Shown here in pieces: positions 30,118-41,739 of a stretch of 64,000 bases of DNA. Source of the stretch: Sarcophilus harrisii (lineage: Eukaryota; Chordata; Mammalia; Dasyuromorphia; Dasyuridae). Within the stretch, counting starts at the first letter, position 1; every line of letters starts with the position of its first letter. The stretch spans positions 72,113,823 through 72,177,822 of the forward strand of contig NC_045432.1 in NCBI RefSeq assembly GCF_902635505.1, given 5' to 3'. Position numbers and translations under genes: made by a program. Below the pieces are notes generated by a model, which was given only the letters and a program-made list of their open reading frames with translations, made no database searches and was not told the origin of the DNA.

Positions 30118-30225
30118 ACAAGATCCTGGGTCTTGAGTTGAAAGGACCCCAGCTAGTCCAACCCCTTCATTTTACAAAGGAGGAAATTGAGTCTCAGCTG
30201 TGATTTGCCCAGGGTCACATAACCA
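30118..30225 (-). repeat. MIR-like fragment
   Basis: AAGGACCCCAGCTAGTCCAA, CCCCTTCATTTTACAAAGGA and GCCCAGGGTCACATAACCAA. Minus orientation. Confidence 0.65.
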
Positions 30226-30305
30226 AGCATTCACAATTCACTGGTTAATGTTATCAAAAGTCACAAACCACAAAAGTCCCACTCAGACCTTTAAACTTAA
30301 TGAAA

Positions 30306-30817
30306 CTGATGCTAAGTGAAATGAGCAGAACCAAGAGATCATTATATATGTCAACAACGATAGTGTATGAAGATGTATTCCGATGGAAGTGGATTTCTTT
30401 GACAAAGAGACCTAACTCAGTCTCAATTGATCAAGGATGGACAGAAGCAGCTACACCCAAAGAAAAAACACTGGGAAATGAATGTAAACTGTTTGCATTT
30501 TTGTTTTTCTTCCCGGTTATTTTTACCTTCTGAATCCAATTCTCCCTGTGCAACAAGAAAACTGTTTGGATCTGTACACATACATTGTATCTAGGATATA
30601 CTGAGACATATTCAACATATATAGGACTGCTTTCCATCTAGGGGAGGGGGTGGAGGGTGGGAGGGAAAAATTGGAACAGAAGTGAGTGCAAGGGATAATG
30701 TTGTAAAAAAAAATTACCCTGGCATGGGTGCTGTCAATAAAAAGTTATTATAATAAAAAAATTTTTTTAATAAAATAAAATTTAAAAATAAATTAAAGAG
30801 CAGATTTGAAAAAAAAA
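30306..30817 (+). mobile_element. 5'-truncated L1 3' end with target duplications
   Basis: Sense L1 from the last ORF2 codons (AAGTGAAATGAGCAGAACC) through a 3' UTR with GGGGAGGGGGTGGAGGG and the end CAATAAAAAGTTATTATAAT plus an A-rich tail. Target duplications of 14 bp (TAAACTTAATGAAA) lie at 30292-30305 and 30818-30831. It is related to the copies at 26427-27191 and 36380-37020. Confidence 0.88.
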
Positions 30818-30894
30818 TAAACTTAATGAAAGAGTTTATTCTGGTTTTCCATAATGAATATTGTAAATATATGCATTTAGCTAGCTACAGTTTT

Positions 30895-30919
30895 ATACAC
30901 ACACACACACACACACACA
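30895..30919 (+). repeat. (CA)n microsatellite
   Basis: About 12 CA units. Confidence 0.93.
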
Positions 30920-31133
30920 AGCAGTCCTAACCCTATACAAGTCACAAGTCACTGTTTGTCTCAGTGGCACTGAGGGAACTGGAGGGAAGGTAGAGCTGCT
31001 CTGCACATCAGCCTTCCCAAGCTCATCCAAGCTATTCCTGGAGCTGCATTTTTCTGTCTTCTCCCATTCTGTTCCTGGCTCCACCTTCCTGTTAACAGCA
31101 GGAAGCGACAAAAGAGATGAGCCGGTGGGAGAA

Positions 31134-31268
31134 TTTGGGTTAGGGTTAGACTTAAGGTATGAATTTAGGTTTTAGGTTCAGGTTGGGGTTAAGGTTGGGC
31201 CTGGGATTAGGGTTAAGGGAGAATGGTTCGAGTTCCGGTTAGCATTAAGGTTCGGGTTGAGGCTAGGG
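31134..31268 (+). repeat. Degenerate telomere-like (TTAGGG)n tract
   Basis: About 135 bp of GGGTTAGGGTTAG-type units with many variants (GGTTCAGG, GGTTGGGGTT, GGATTAGGGTTAAGG, GGTTCGGGTTG). All are G-rich on the + strand and about six bases in period. No mobile-element sequence is recognised at its edges. Confidence 0.75.
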
Positions 31269-31544
31269 AGAATAGTCCATGTAACTCTTCTCATCTGTCA
31301 CCTTTTCTTTTGGTTGACATTATTCATGCTGTGCTCCCAAGAGCCTACTGGGCACAGTGAAAAACTACAGATGTTTTCTTCTGTGCCCATCAAAGTCTCC
31401 ACCAAGAAAAGTCCATCAAGGATCATTGACTGTCTTGCTTTTCCTTTGATTGTCCAGCATAATATTCAGCCTTATTTTGGAGGCTTGGAAAGAGAATGAA
31501 CAACTTTTCAAAAATCCTTGAAGGAATCACAGACTCGAGGCATT

Positions 31545-31640
31545 TGGGAGCTCAAAAAGAGTCCATGAATCTAGTCTAAGCCTCCTTCATTTTACAGATA
31601 AGGAAACCAAGGCCCAGAAAGGTGAGTCAGGGGTATCGGC
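31545..31640 (-). repeat. MIR-like fragment
   Basis: TCCATGAATCTAGTCTAAGC, CTTCATTTTACAGATAAGG and AAACCAAGGCCCAGAAAGG. Minus orientation. Confidence 0.65.
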
Positions 31641-32954
31641 ATCGAAATCCCCACTGGGTCCACAGCTCCTCTATGGTCATCAGCTTTATTCTTGATTGGA
31701 TTTGGTCCCTTAAGGATTTTCCCAGAATTTGGGGCCTGCCTTCTTTCATTAGGCCCATGTTTCTCAATCACTGCTCTTTACGCTTCTGATTGTGAAGGGC
31801 ACAGTGCTCTCCCTGGGCCTGGAAAGGACAGCGTGTGCTGGACACAAAAAGGACATCGCATCAAATAAGCTGTCAGAAAGGGTACCCGAGCCCAGAGGAC
31901 CAGGCAAAGAATGAAATGCATCAGCTGAGTCGAGGGAGGTACTTTCTTGTCAGGAGATACAATAAGTCTGCCCCCAAATGTCACCTGGCATCTCCCTCTA
32001 GTCAATAGCTGCCTTTGATACCAACAAAGTCCTCCCTCACCCCACTTTTCACATCACCATGAGTGTTTCAAGCACACTAGACACTGTGGCAATCTTCTCC
32101 TGCACGCTCTAACCTGTCTGTGATCTCCAAAGCAAACACAATTTATTTCTGGTCCGCAATGGTGCAAGAGAAAGGTCGATGACAGCTCATGGCTATTAAG
32201 ACTTCATGCAGCCTCAGAGCACTTGAAGAGAAAGGGGATGTCCGTTCCCGAGGTGTCAGAACAAATCCAAAGGGGGCAGAAATCCATTCTCCCAACAGCG
32301 CCACCCCCTCACACACCATGATCCATGGAGATGTGAAACAAGTTCATGAAGCTGAGAACTGCAAGGCAGCCCACCTCGTCCTCCTTTTACAAATGGGGCC
32401 TACTCTGTGAAGCTTCCAGCTCTTTGCCGTTTTCAATTAGCTCTTTATTTAACGAAACTCCAGGCCGGTGGGTTTCCAGCAGCATATAAGAGGGCCAAAT
32501 GCAGTCTGGTGATGGATGTACTATCATTCAGTACGGTACCCCGACACTCAGTTGCAGCTAGATGATTCAAACTGTTTTAAAAAGCATCAAGAAGACCGTA
32601 AGTTTTGATGTAGATGTAGCCAGCTAGCTAGATGCAGATATTTACAATATCCATTATGGCACTATTCATTATGGGAAAACAGGATATACTCTTTCATTAA
32701 GATTCCATCTTTAAAAGCATGGCAATGACTTAAGTGGACTGCTGCAGATTTCCCACGATGACTTGCTTTGTATGAAAGAAGAGGGAGCAAGGTTATAAAG
32801 CCCTAGAAAAGAGATATGGGCCCATGACATACATAGAGGTAAGGACATATGACCCAAATGTTGCACAGGCAGTCACCAAAGCGTAACAGACTCGGAGTAC
32901 ATTGATTAGATGTTCCGATGACTTGTTCTAGGATGTTGAGATGTTCCAGGACTC

Positions 32955-33055
32955 AAAGTCATGGACTGTTTTTGCCTTTCTTTGCATAACCTACATTTAT
33001 CACGGTATCTGACAGATGGTAGATACTTAATAAATGCTAGTCGACTAACTAATCA
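32955..33055 (+). repeat. L2-type tail fragment
   Basis: Ends with GATACTTAATAAATGCTAG, similar to the L2 3' terminus. A similar short tail (GTGGGTACTCAATAAATAT) lies at about 26068-26105. Confidence 0.5.
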
Positions 33056-33489
33056 GTATCAGAAGGAGTCCCAACCCTCACATAGATCCATCGAGGGATT
33101 GAATCATAAAATTCAACCACAGAGATGGACTAAGGGGTTGGGCAGCATAGGGGGGAAGCCAGAAGTCATTTTTGCTGTCACTTCTTCAGGCCTGTGGTAA
33201 CTAACTCCCTTCTCGCTCTAGTATCTATGGGGGGGAAAACTGGTGGACCAAAAAATCCAAAAGGGCCATTCCTTTGTGTACTGGCTCAGTATTCCAAGAA
33301 TTCTACGTCTTTCTCATACCCATTCACTCTCATTAGTTCTTATACCCTGATATGTTGTAGCTTATACCCATACATCAATACTCCAATGAAGCTGTTACCT
33401 CAATAACGTGGGAGCACCTTCCAGCTCGGCAAATCATAACCCATCTATAACTGCCTCCCTCCTCAATCTATAGAACTATCAATGTCTTT

Positions 33490-34690
33490 CCATAGTTTAT
33501 CCCAAAAAAGGTCTACCCAATGCAGTCCATGGATTTTGATGATTTTGACTTTAACATATAGTTTGAGATCCAAAATCGCTATTCCCTGACCTCAAAACTA
33601 TGTTATAAAGTAAAAGTCAAATCCACCACCTGGTATCATAAAAAAAAAGGGAAAAGAAGGTGAATGGAATAGACTACATAAGGAAGAATAAGAAATAATG
33701 GAACTCAAAACCCTAGTATTCTAAAAATCCCCAAACAAAAGTTACCTAGAAAAAAATTGCATTTGACAAGAACTACAGGAAAAACTGGAAAGTATTCGGG
33801 CAGAAATTAGGTTTATACCACCATATTGCACAATGAATTAAAAATGGCTATGTGGCCTAAATATCAAAGATCATGACATTAAAAAATTGGGAAGAGAAGC
33901 AAATCTTAGGTGTGCCTTTTACAGGTAGGAGGAGGGAATAAATTCTTAGCCAAGCAAAGGATAAAGGTCATTACAAATGAGAGAATAGATCATTTTGATT
34001 ATATGAACTTGAAAAGCTTCTGCATAAAACTAAAGCACCTAGGAGAAGAAAAGACTATTTCAACTCGGATAAAAAAAAATCTCTTTTTATCAAATTTCTC
34101 CAATAAGGATCTGGGATCTAAGACATAGACAATTAAGAGAAATTTGTTTACTTTAACATATTTAACATGTATGGGACTACCTGCCATCTAGGGAAGGGGG
34201 TGGAGGGAAGGAAGGGAAAAGATAAAACAGAAATTTTTGCAAGGGTCAATGCTGAAAAATTACCCATGCATATGTTTTGTATATAAAAAGCTATAATAAA
34301 AAATGTTAAAAAAAAAAAAAAGAGAGAGAGAGAAATGTCAAACCAAAATCCATTCCCTCACTAGATAAGTGATCAAAGGCTACAAACAAGTAGTTCGCAG
34401 AAGAATTGCAAATTATGAATAATTACATGAAAGAATACTTTGAATCACTAATAATAAGATAAATGTGATTCCAAACAAACACAAAGTTTCATCTTACTAG
34501 CAAATTGGCAAAGATGAGAACAGCCCATGTTGGAGGAGTGGTGGAAAGACAGCTGTGAATTAATAGGAACACTCTAAAGAGCTAAGCAAATAAAGTAGCT
34601 AAAATGGCCTTACTCTTTGATCCACTGCTAAGCATATATCTCAAGGAGGTCACTAAAATTCACGTGATCTTAAGTGGTCAATTTCATTCG
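33490..34690 (+). repeat. Old L1 ORF2 fragment with a younger L1 tail inside
   Basis: Sense L1 ORF2 remnants: CTATGTTATAAAGTAAAAGTC (the L1 LYYKA-type segment), GATCATTTTGATTATATGAA and the later GTGATCAAAGGCTAC. Many stops. The host sequence breaks at about 34147 and resumes at about 34320, around the younger tail. Confidence 0.7.
34148..34318 (+). mobile_element. Short L1 3' UTR insertion
   Basis: Starts at CTTTAACATATTTAACATG and runs through GGGACTACCTGCCATCTAGG and AATTACCCATGCATATGTTT to the poly(A). AGAGAAAT on each side is a probable target duplication. It is the same L1 3' UTR type as 61905-62187. Confidence 0.7.
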
Positions 34691-34744
34691 GTAGACTGGC
34701 ACACTTAGGGGAATACATGCTATAAATGACAAAAAGAAATGAGA

Positions 34745-34985
34745 AGTTAACATTTATGAAACCCTTTCGTCCTGCAGAACCCTTTACAAATATCTCATTT
34801 TATCCTACCAACTCTGGGAGGCAGGTGCTATTATAATCGCCATTTTACAGCTTAGGAAACTGAGGCAGAGAGAGAAGTGACTTGCCCATGATCACACATC
34901 TGGTAAGCATCTGAGACTAACTTTGTACTCGAGTTTTCCTGACTCCGGATCCAGCACTCTAGCCACTGTGCCGCCTGGCAGCCCT
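34745..34985 (-). repeat. Ther-type SINE
   Basis: TTAACATTTATGAAACCCTT, GGCAGGTGCTATTATAATCG, GGAAACTGAGGCAGAGAG, GACTTGCCCATGATCACAC and the head complement CACTGTGCCGCCTGGCAGCC. Minus orientation and nearly complete. Confidence 0.8.
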
Positions 34986-35430
34986 TAAAAGACTGGTTTC
35001 ATATACACCAAAATATTCATAATGCCACTTTTTGTGGAGGGAAGAACTGGAAACAAAAATCCCATCTCTCCATAGCCAAACAAATGTGGGGCTTGGGGGT
35101 CCTGGGCTATTGCTATGTTGTGAGAACTGATTATGAAGAACATAGGCAAGACTAACATGAACTGATGCAGAATTAAACAAACAGACCTTGAAAAACAAGA
35201 TCTGTGTTAAAAAAAAAAAAGAAAGAAACCCAATATAAATGAACAGAACCACCACAATCGAGACTGAATGTTGGAAAATGATTTTTAAAAAATGAATGTG
35301 ACATCAACATATAACATCTCATAGAGGGAGGGAAGGGAAAGAAAGATAGACCAAATGTTGCCCAGATTCTGTTCATTGGTCTTGCTGATTTTTTTCTCTT
35401 GTTCCTCCTTTTTAAAAAAAGTCTTTGTTA

Positions 35431-35535
35431 GAGCATCAGCCCTGAAGTCAGGAGGATATGAGTTCAAATCTGATCCTAGTTGTGTGACCCTGGACAAGTC
35501 ACTTAATCTCAATTGCCTCAGCCAAAAAAAAAAAA
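35431..35535 (+). mobile_element. 5'-truncated MAR1-type SINE with target duplications
   Basis: GAGCATCAGCCCTGAAGTCA, GAGTTCAAATCTGATCC, GACAAGTCACTTAATCTCA and TTGCCTCAGCC plus poly(A). The sequence GTCTTTGTTA, preceded by As, flanks both sides (35421-35430 and 35536-35545). Confidence 0.88.
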
Positions 35536-36379
35536 GTCTTTGTTATAAAGCATGGCTCTGCAGATGTACGAAGAAGAGATATTAGAAATTTAGGTGATGT
35601 AAAAGCAAGATACCAATAAAACATATATTCCAAACAAGTCTCATGGATAACAGTGAGTGCTGCCCATGTGATAGCCCTCATTCTCATCCCATGTCTAGCT
35701 CACCTCTTTTTCCAATTATACATTTCCCGGGCAATATCTTTCAGGCTTCTCACTGTGTACAGTAACATGCGGCGACTGGCGTATACATCTCTCCACTGGC
35801 CTTTGAGTCCCCTGTAATTCTGAGTCCTCAGAGATCACGATCTCCTATAAGTCACAGTCAGATAGCATCGCCAAAAGAATATGGATGCTTTAAAAAAAAG
35901 TGTGTTTATTTCAAGGAGTAAGTTGGGATCTTTGAAAATGTTGTGCAGTTTTCCAGCTGCAGACTAGCCTACCCTCTCCAACCAAGTCATTTCCAAACCC
36001 AGCTTGTTCCCCATCAGCAGGACCTGTCCAAGATACTTCCCCACAGGCTGCTCATCCAACTGGGGCGATATCTGTTCTTCAGTCCTTTAAGCCTTTCCCC
36101 TGCACAAATATCAAACATTCCCAGTTTTCATCCTATATGGCATCTCATCTAATAGTCTATATGTCAACTGGTCGTGAAAACCAACATTAACCTCTTTAAG
36201 ACAGCAAACGCTGGGCAGGGACCATGTCTGTTTAACCAGCTTTATCCAGTACCCCCTTTATGGAGCATCATTTGCTAATGATAGATACCGGCCTTGCAGT
36301 TTTCCACAACAGGTGGTGAGAGACATTACTGGGGAGAAAAACATCCCCATTTCAATAGCTCTTATTTAAAAATAAAGAG

Positions 36380-37020
36380 TTTCTGTTTGTGGCAGCCCTG
36401 TTTGTAGTGGCCAGAAGCTGGAAAATGAGCGGATGCCCATCAGTTGGAGAATGGCTGGTAAATTGCGGTATATGAATGTTATGGAATATTATTGTTCTGT
36501 AAGAAATGACCAACAGGATGAATACAGAGAGAGAGGCTTGGCGAGACTTACATGAACTGATGCTGAGTGAAATGAGCAGAACCAGGAGATCACTATACAC
36601 TCCAACAACGATACTGTATGAGGATGTATCCTGATGGAAGTGGATTTCTTCGACAAAAAGAAGATCTAACTCAGTTTCAACTGATCAAGGATGGACAGAA
36701 GCAGCTACACCCAGAGAAAGAACACTGGGAAATGAGTGTAAACTGCATTTTGGTTTTTCTTCCCGGGTTATTTTGACCTTCTGAATCCAATTCTCCCTGT
36801 GAAACAAGAAAACTGTTCAGTCCTGCACACATAGATTGTATCTAGGATACACTGTGACATATTTAACTTGTATAGGACTGCTTGCCATTTGGGGAGGGGG
36901 CAAGGGGAGGGAGGGGAAAAGTTGGAACAGAAGTGAGTGCAAGGGATAATGTTGTAAACAAAATTACCCAGACATGAGCTCTGTCGATAAAAAGTTATAA
37001 TAAAAAAAGGAAAAAAATAA
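36380..37020 (+). mobile_element. 5'-truncated L1 3' end
   Basis: Starts in ORF2 (GTTTGTAGTGGCCAGAAGCT, ATGGAATATTATTGTTCTG) and continues through the same 3' UTR type as 30306-30817 to CGATAAAAAGTTATAATAA. An A-rich AAATAAA(A)G-like match at both ends is a possible target duplication. ORF2 is interrupted. Confidence 0.8.
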
Positions 37021-37244
37021 AAGTAAAGATTTTCAAAAGGCAATTATGGGAGCACTGCCATAGAGCGTCCGCTCATGTTAAAGAACTCCCATTCGCCTAA
37101 TAAATGTACAATAGCTTTCTAGAACTCTCCTAGACCAAGTGCTCTGCCCCAGGTAGATGACTTCCCTGCTAAGGGAGACAGACAGTCGAGCAGGCATCTG
37201 CTCAACAATACCGACCGTCGATTCTGGAGAGCGCTGCACTAAGT

Positions 37245-37480
37245 ATCCCAGTGGATTGGATGCTAGACTTGAAGTCTAGAAGACCTGTTTTCAAACCCAG
37301 CCTCTGACACCTACTAACTGTAACCCTGGGCAAGTCACCCCATCCCCAAGCTTCAGTCTTCTGACATATCCAATGGGAATATTAAGACCTACAGCCTCTA
37401 CCCAGAGGGTTGCTGTGAAGCTCAAATAAAAGCTTCAGAAGTGCTTTGGAAACCAGAAGATGCCATGGAAATGACATTAC
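37245..37480 (+). repeat. MAR1/MIR-type SINE
   Basis: GATGCTAGACTTGAAGTCTA, AACCCAGCCTCTGACACC, CCTGGGCAAGTCACCCC and a tail with AAGTGCTTTGGAAACC. Sense orientation. Confidence 0.75.
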
Positions 37481-37624
37481 TGTTATCCAAAGAATACAAA
37501 ATAACTTGTAGTCCATGTGTTCAGTTCAAATGTTGCAAGACCATTCAAACAGAGAAGTCTTTTCACAACTACAGGTAACAGTGACCCTAATCCCCAAAGT
37601 GGCTGTCATTTCCAGGGTCTACAT

Positions 37625-37816
37625 CAGGGGTCCTCAAACCATGGCCCTTGGGCCAGATGTGGCAGTTCAGGACGATCATCCCCCTGCCCCAGGGCTAGGA
37701 AGTTTCTTTATTTAAAGGCCCACAAAACAAAGTTTTTGTTTTTACTATAGTCTGGCCCTCCCACAGTCTGAGGGACAGTGAACTGGCCCCCTATTTAAAA
37801 AGTGTGAGGACCCCTG
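37625..37816 (-). mobile_element. Non-autonomous hAT-type DNA transposon (OposCharlie3-like)
   Basis: 192 bp beginning CAGGGGTCCTCAAACC and ending GTGTGAGGACCCCTG, which form terminal inverted repeats of about 15 bp. Perfect 8-bp target duplications GTCTACAT lie at 37617-37624 and 37817-37824, the hAT hallmark. The interior (TGGCCCTCCCACAGTCTGAG, AACAAAGTTTTTGTTTTTAC) matches my memory of the opossum OposCharlie3/OC3 family. It has no coding capacity. The strand is assigned from my memory of the consensus. Confidence 0.88.
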
Positions 37817-37824
37817 GTCTACAT

Positions 37825-38060
37825 TATCACATTTGATCTTCACAACAACCCTGTGGTACAGGGGAAGGGAGTATTGGGGATCCTGAATCAAATCCAGTCT
37901 CTATCACTTCTTGCAACTTACTTAACCTGTATGAGCCTCAATTACTTCATCTCTAAAATGGGGATAATAATAGCACCTCTCTCATAAAGTTATTGTATAA
38001 ATCAAATGAGATTCCACATGTAAGGTACTTTTAAAAACCTTCAAGTCTTCTCCAAAAGCT
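37825..38060 (+). repeat. Ther/MIR-type SINE, probable hAT insertion target
   Basis: TATCACATTTGATCTTCACA, ATGAGCCTCAATTACTTCA, AAAATGGGGATAATAATAGC and GTAAGGTACTTTTAAAAACC. The hAT element abuts its edge. Confidence 0.6.
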
Positions 38061-39052
38061 TAGCTGCTGCTACTCTTATTATGACTACCTGGCAGTCATG
38101 AGCTAGTCACTTAAATTCTCAGGCTGTTCCCCTGTAAAATGATGGGGATAGGGCAGCTGGCCTACAAAGGCCCATCCCAGATCCTAATTCAGGATCCTAT
38201 AGAGACTTGCCCATGGTCATATAGCTGGTAAAGGAATTGAGGTGGGTTAAGGATCCAGGTTTTCCTTGATTCAAAATCTCCTACATTAAAATTGACCTCA
38301 AGGCCTGCTGGAACCAGATTCAAATACAATTGGGAAATGAAAAGAATAAATAAAATACATTAGAGATGTTGTGAATTTGTAGTCTTCAAAATCCAGCTGA
38401 ATTACCACTGGGTAACACTCCACTGTCAGGAGAAGTTAGGGAGTAGATGAAAGGCGAGGCGGCGAAAACTCTGGAGGCCAGGCACAACGACAGAGCCGGG
38501 GGAAGAAGCAACATAGAGAGGGTGAGGTGTCTAAAAGAACAAAAGAGAAGACTCTGCACCCCCAGAATAACACCCAGATGGCAGAAACCAAGGAGAGGAC
38601 ACCAGGAGCATTAAAGGCAGCTGGGTTGACTCCAGAAGGGGCAGGATGGAGAAGGCAGATTTGGTCACAAAACCTCTGGAGAGCTTTCGGTACAGCAATG
38701 AAGATAGGAGTGTGGGGGGGGCGGGGGGAGGAGAGATAAATGCTGGCGTCCCGGACTGGAGAACTTGGGCCGACTGCCCACGTGCCGTTCACGCGTCATT
38801 AGTCACTTCCTCACTTATTCATTCTATCAACTAGCATCTACTGAGCCCTCATGAGCCTCGGCAGCCATACCAAACCAGACAGCCACAGTTCTTAAAGGGC
38901 TCCCTGGGGGTCCGCGAGGTCAAAACACTTCTTAGACCATACTAAGGCATTCTAATGTCTAATGCGGTAAGTGTGAATAGATATAATCCACATCAACAAA
39001 AGCTCTTTGGAAGGTTGGTGTACCTCAGTGATTTTTAAGAGGGCAAAGAAAT

Positions 39053-39215
39053 GGGCAGCCAGGTGGCACAGTGGATAGAGCACCGGTCCTGAAGTCAGGA
39101 GGACCTGAGTTCAAGCCCAGCCTTAGACACCTACTGTGTGAATCATGTAATCTCTGCCTCAGTTCTCTCATCTATAAAACCACCTCTCAGAATTACGAGG
39201 ATAAAATGAGATGTT
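39053..39215 (+). repeat. MAR1/WSINE-type SINE, complete 5' end
   Basis: Complete head (GGGCAGCCAGGTGGCACAGT), then GATAGAGCACCGGTCCTGAA, GGAGGACCTGAGTTCAAG and a MIR-like tail (CTCAGTTCTCTCATCTATAA). Sense orientation. Confidence 0.88.
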
Positions 39216-40317
39216 TGTAAACATGATCACCGTTAACCATAGGTGTAGAAAACAGAAGCAACAAGAAGATAATAATGGTTTCCCCCCCTCACCAACAATC
39301 AGGGCTGAGTTAAAGCAAATAATCAAAGTGGTCCCCTTATTTTCCTATTTCAATTATGTATTATCTTCTTGCTACCTTGTATTTTCTAATTTCCAAAGAA
39401 AAAGCAGAGAGTGTGTAACTACAGGGCCCTATGTTGGCCAAGGAGAAATAGAAGGAGGCCCTGTACTGCCCTTCTCATTTTTGCTTTTTTGAAGATGAAG
39501 GCAAATATGGGAAGAGAACATATCAGCTGGTTTTGTTTAATTTAAAGGCCTACTGAATTTTATGGGATTGAGCCAGAAATGACTTACAAAAAAAAAAAAG
39601 CAAGAGGGAGTAAAACATATTTTTTACATCATTATTTTGCCACATCACCAAGAAAACCTCCACTTGAGATGGCCACAAGCTAAGACAGATCAGCTCTCAG
39701 AGTTTTCGGCACGCTACTGGCAGGGAGAGTGAAACATCATGCTATTTGTAACACCACCAAAAAGGGGTTTCTTGTTTCAATCGGAGCTTTCGGCCTCTAC
39801 GGCAAACCACGGAGACCAGACGCTGGGGTCTTCAAAAACTCCAACTGCTCCAGCAGCCTGGCAGATTAATTGTATCAAATGGACATGCTCACCATCCCAT
39901 CACTTTCTAAAAGAGGTCATTTTGTTCTAAATCACAGAGATTAAGGAATGGGAGGTTCCCCCCCCCTCCATCTTTTCACTTTATAACTCTGGATTATCCA
40001 ACTAGGCCACTCTCTCCTTTGTCAACCGTCAACATTTCTGAATCGACATGTAAACAAACACTTTAACCTGTGCCTCCCGAGCAAAGGGCAAACAAGCGAC
40101 CGATTCTCGAAGAGACTTCCACTTTGGCAAACCTTTGGAAATGAAGCCACTGTAATCCGAGACTCGAAGGAATCCAAGAATCCCACAGGCCGGCCCCGAG
40201 ATCATCGAGATAAAAGTTCCAGTTCCAAGAGTAGCAAAGTTGTCTCTGCCAAGAACAACATTCTGTAGACCTTCTTGCTGCTACTTAGAAATCAGAGTTT
40301 AGCATGGAAAACAGAAG

Positions 40318-40440
40318 GTCAGAGCCAAAAGGGACGTTAAAGATCACCCTTTTACAAATAGGAAACTGAGGCCCACAGAGGGAAAGAATCTTTCCCAAGA
40401 TTCTAGTTCTAGTGAGTAGCCAAGCCCTGCCCAGTACCCG
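40318..40440 (-). repeat. MIR-like fragment
   Basis: TTTTACAAATAGGAAACTG followed by AGGCCCACAGAGGGAAAG. Minus orientation. Confidence 0.65.
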
Positions 40441-40744
40441 GCCCCCTTGACTCCAAGCCAAGCTTTAAATCAGAACCATATCTACGATTCAAAGGTCATA
40501 CGAAAAAGTCAGTAATTCTCCATGTACTATGTTAACGATTGGTTGCCTCAGCTTACCGTAAGGAACTGAATCGCTCCAATGATAGCCCGTGTCTTTCAAG
40601 CTGGTTAATATCTCCAACAGTGCTATACAGAGCAATCCTAGAGTAAGCAGTGAAAAAGGTCTCCCCTGTGTCCATTTCAGTTTGAAAATTACTGAATAAT
40701 CCATTCCCATTTACTTCTAAGTTTATAAATTATTTCATAAAGAT

Positions 40745-41000
40745 ACTAGGTGGCCTGGGAGCAAGGCTGATAGAGCACTAGGTCTGGAGTGGGCAAAATC
40801 TGAGTTTAAAACTAGTCACACACACTGGGTAGCTATGTGACTCTGGGCAAGTTATTTTCCTTCTTTATGCCTCAGTTTCCTCAACTGTAAAATGGGAATA
40901 ATAAAAGCACCTTTCTTCCTGGATTATTATGAGGATCAAAGAAGATCATATTTGTAAAGTGCTCAGTGGAGTGCCCAGAATAGAGTAGGTGCTTAATACT
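40745..41000 (+). repeat. MAR1/MIR-type SINE
   Basis: GATAGAGCACTAGGTCTGGA, CTATGTGACTCTGGGCAAG, CCTCAGTTTCCTCAACTGTA, AATGGGAATAATAAAAGCAC and TAGGTGCTTAATA. Sense orientation and near full length. Confidence 0.82.
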
Positions 41001-41371
41001 AGGTAGCATTTATAGAGATTTACCCACCCCAAGGGTAAAGTGCTGGGACAGCTGATGGAAACCCATCTAATGGGAAAGTTTAATGTCTCTGAAAGAACTT
41101 CAATAAATTGGTTAGGATTTCACACCATTAAATCTGGCTGCATTAAAAAGAAGGGCTGGGGTTTTTTGTTTTTTTTTTAAAGACGAGTTGTGAAAAGATG
41201 AGAAAATTCCTCTTCTTCCTCTTGGTTGGTAAATAGGGGAGCGTGTGCCTGAGACAGCCCAAATGCTGCCAAGCATGACCGAGGAGATGAGGGGTTAGCC
41301 CCCACTTCCTTCTTTGGTACAAAGGAAGGATCATTCTAGGATGGGGGGAGGGATTGCAAATCCAGAAATGA

Positions 41372-41662
41372 CTGATGGAAAAGAGAGAGCAAAGGAAGGA
41401 GAGACAGGCAGAGAGAAGGAGGGAGAGACAGAGACAAAGAGCAAGAGAGAGAAAACGAGTCAAAGATAGAGAGAAAGGGAGAGAGAGACTGAGAGAGAAG
41501 ACAGACAGAGAAGGAGGAGAAGACAGAGAAACAGAAACAGAGGAAGACAAAGAGAGGAAGAGACAGAGGGAGAGAGAGGGAGAGACAGGTAAGAAGGGGG
41601 AGACAGAGAGGAGGAGACTGACAGAGGGAGAGACAGAGAAAGAGGGGGAGAAAGGGAGCACG
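41372..41662 (+). repeat. 290-bp GA-rich purine tract
   Basis: Almost pure purine on the + strand (GAGAGA, AGGGAGAGACAG units). It begins about 100 bp beyond the TSPAN6 poly(A) signals in the direction of TSPAN6 transcription. It creates spurious Ser/Leu-rich and Arg/Glu-rich open frames. Confidence 0.95.
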
Positions 41663-41739
41663 CGAGCAAAAAGCAACCAACTCCCTGGCAGATTTCCTAA
41701 AAGGTTCAATAAAAAACATATCCGACACGGCTGATATTT

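Noticed and set aside
38436-38840. 118-codon minus-strand frame and overlapping + frames, considered as a small gene
   Set aside because: No splice or family support, no recognisable domain, and overlapping frames of similar length on both strands.
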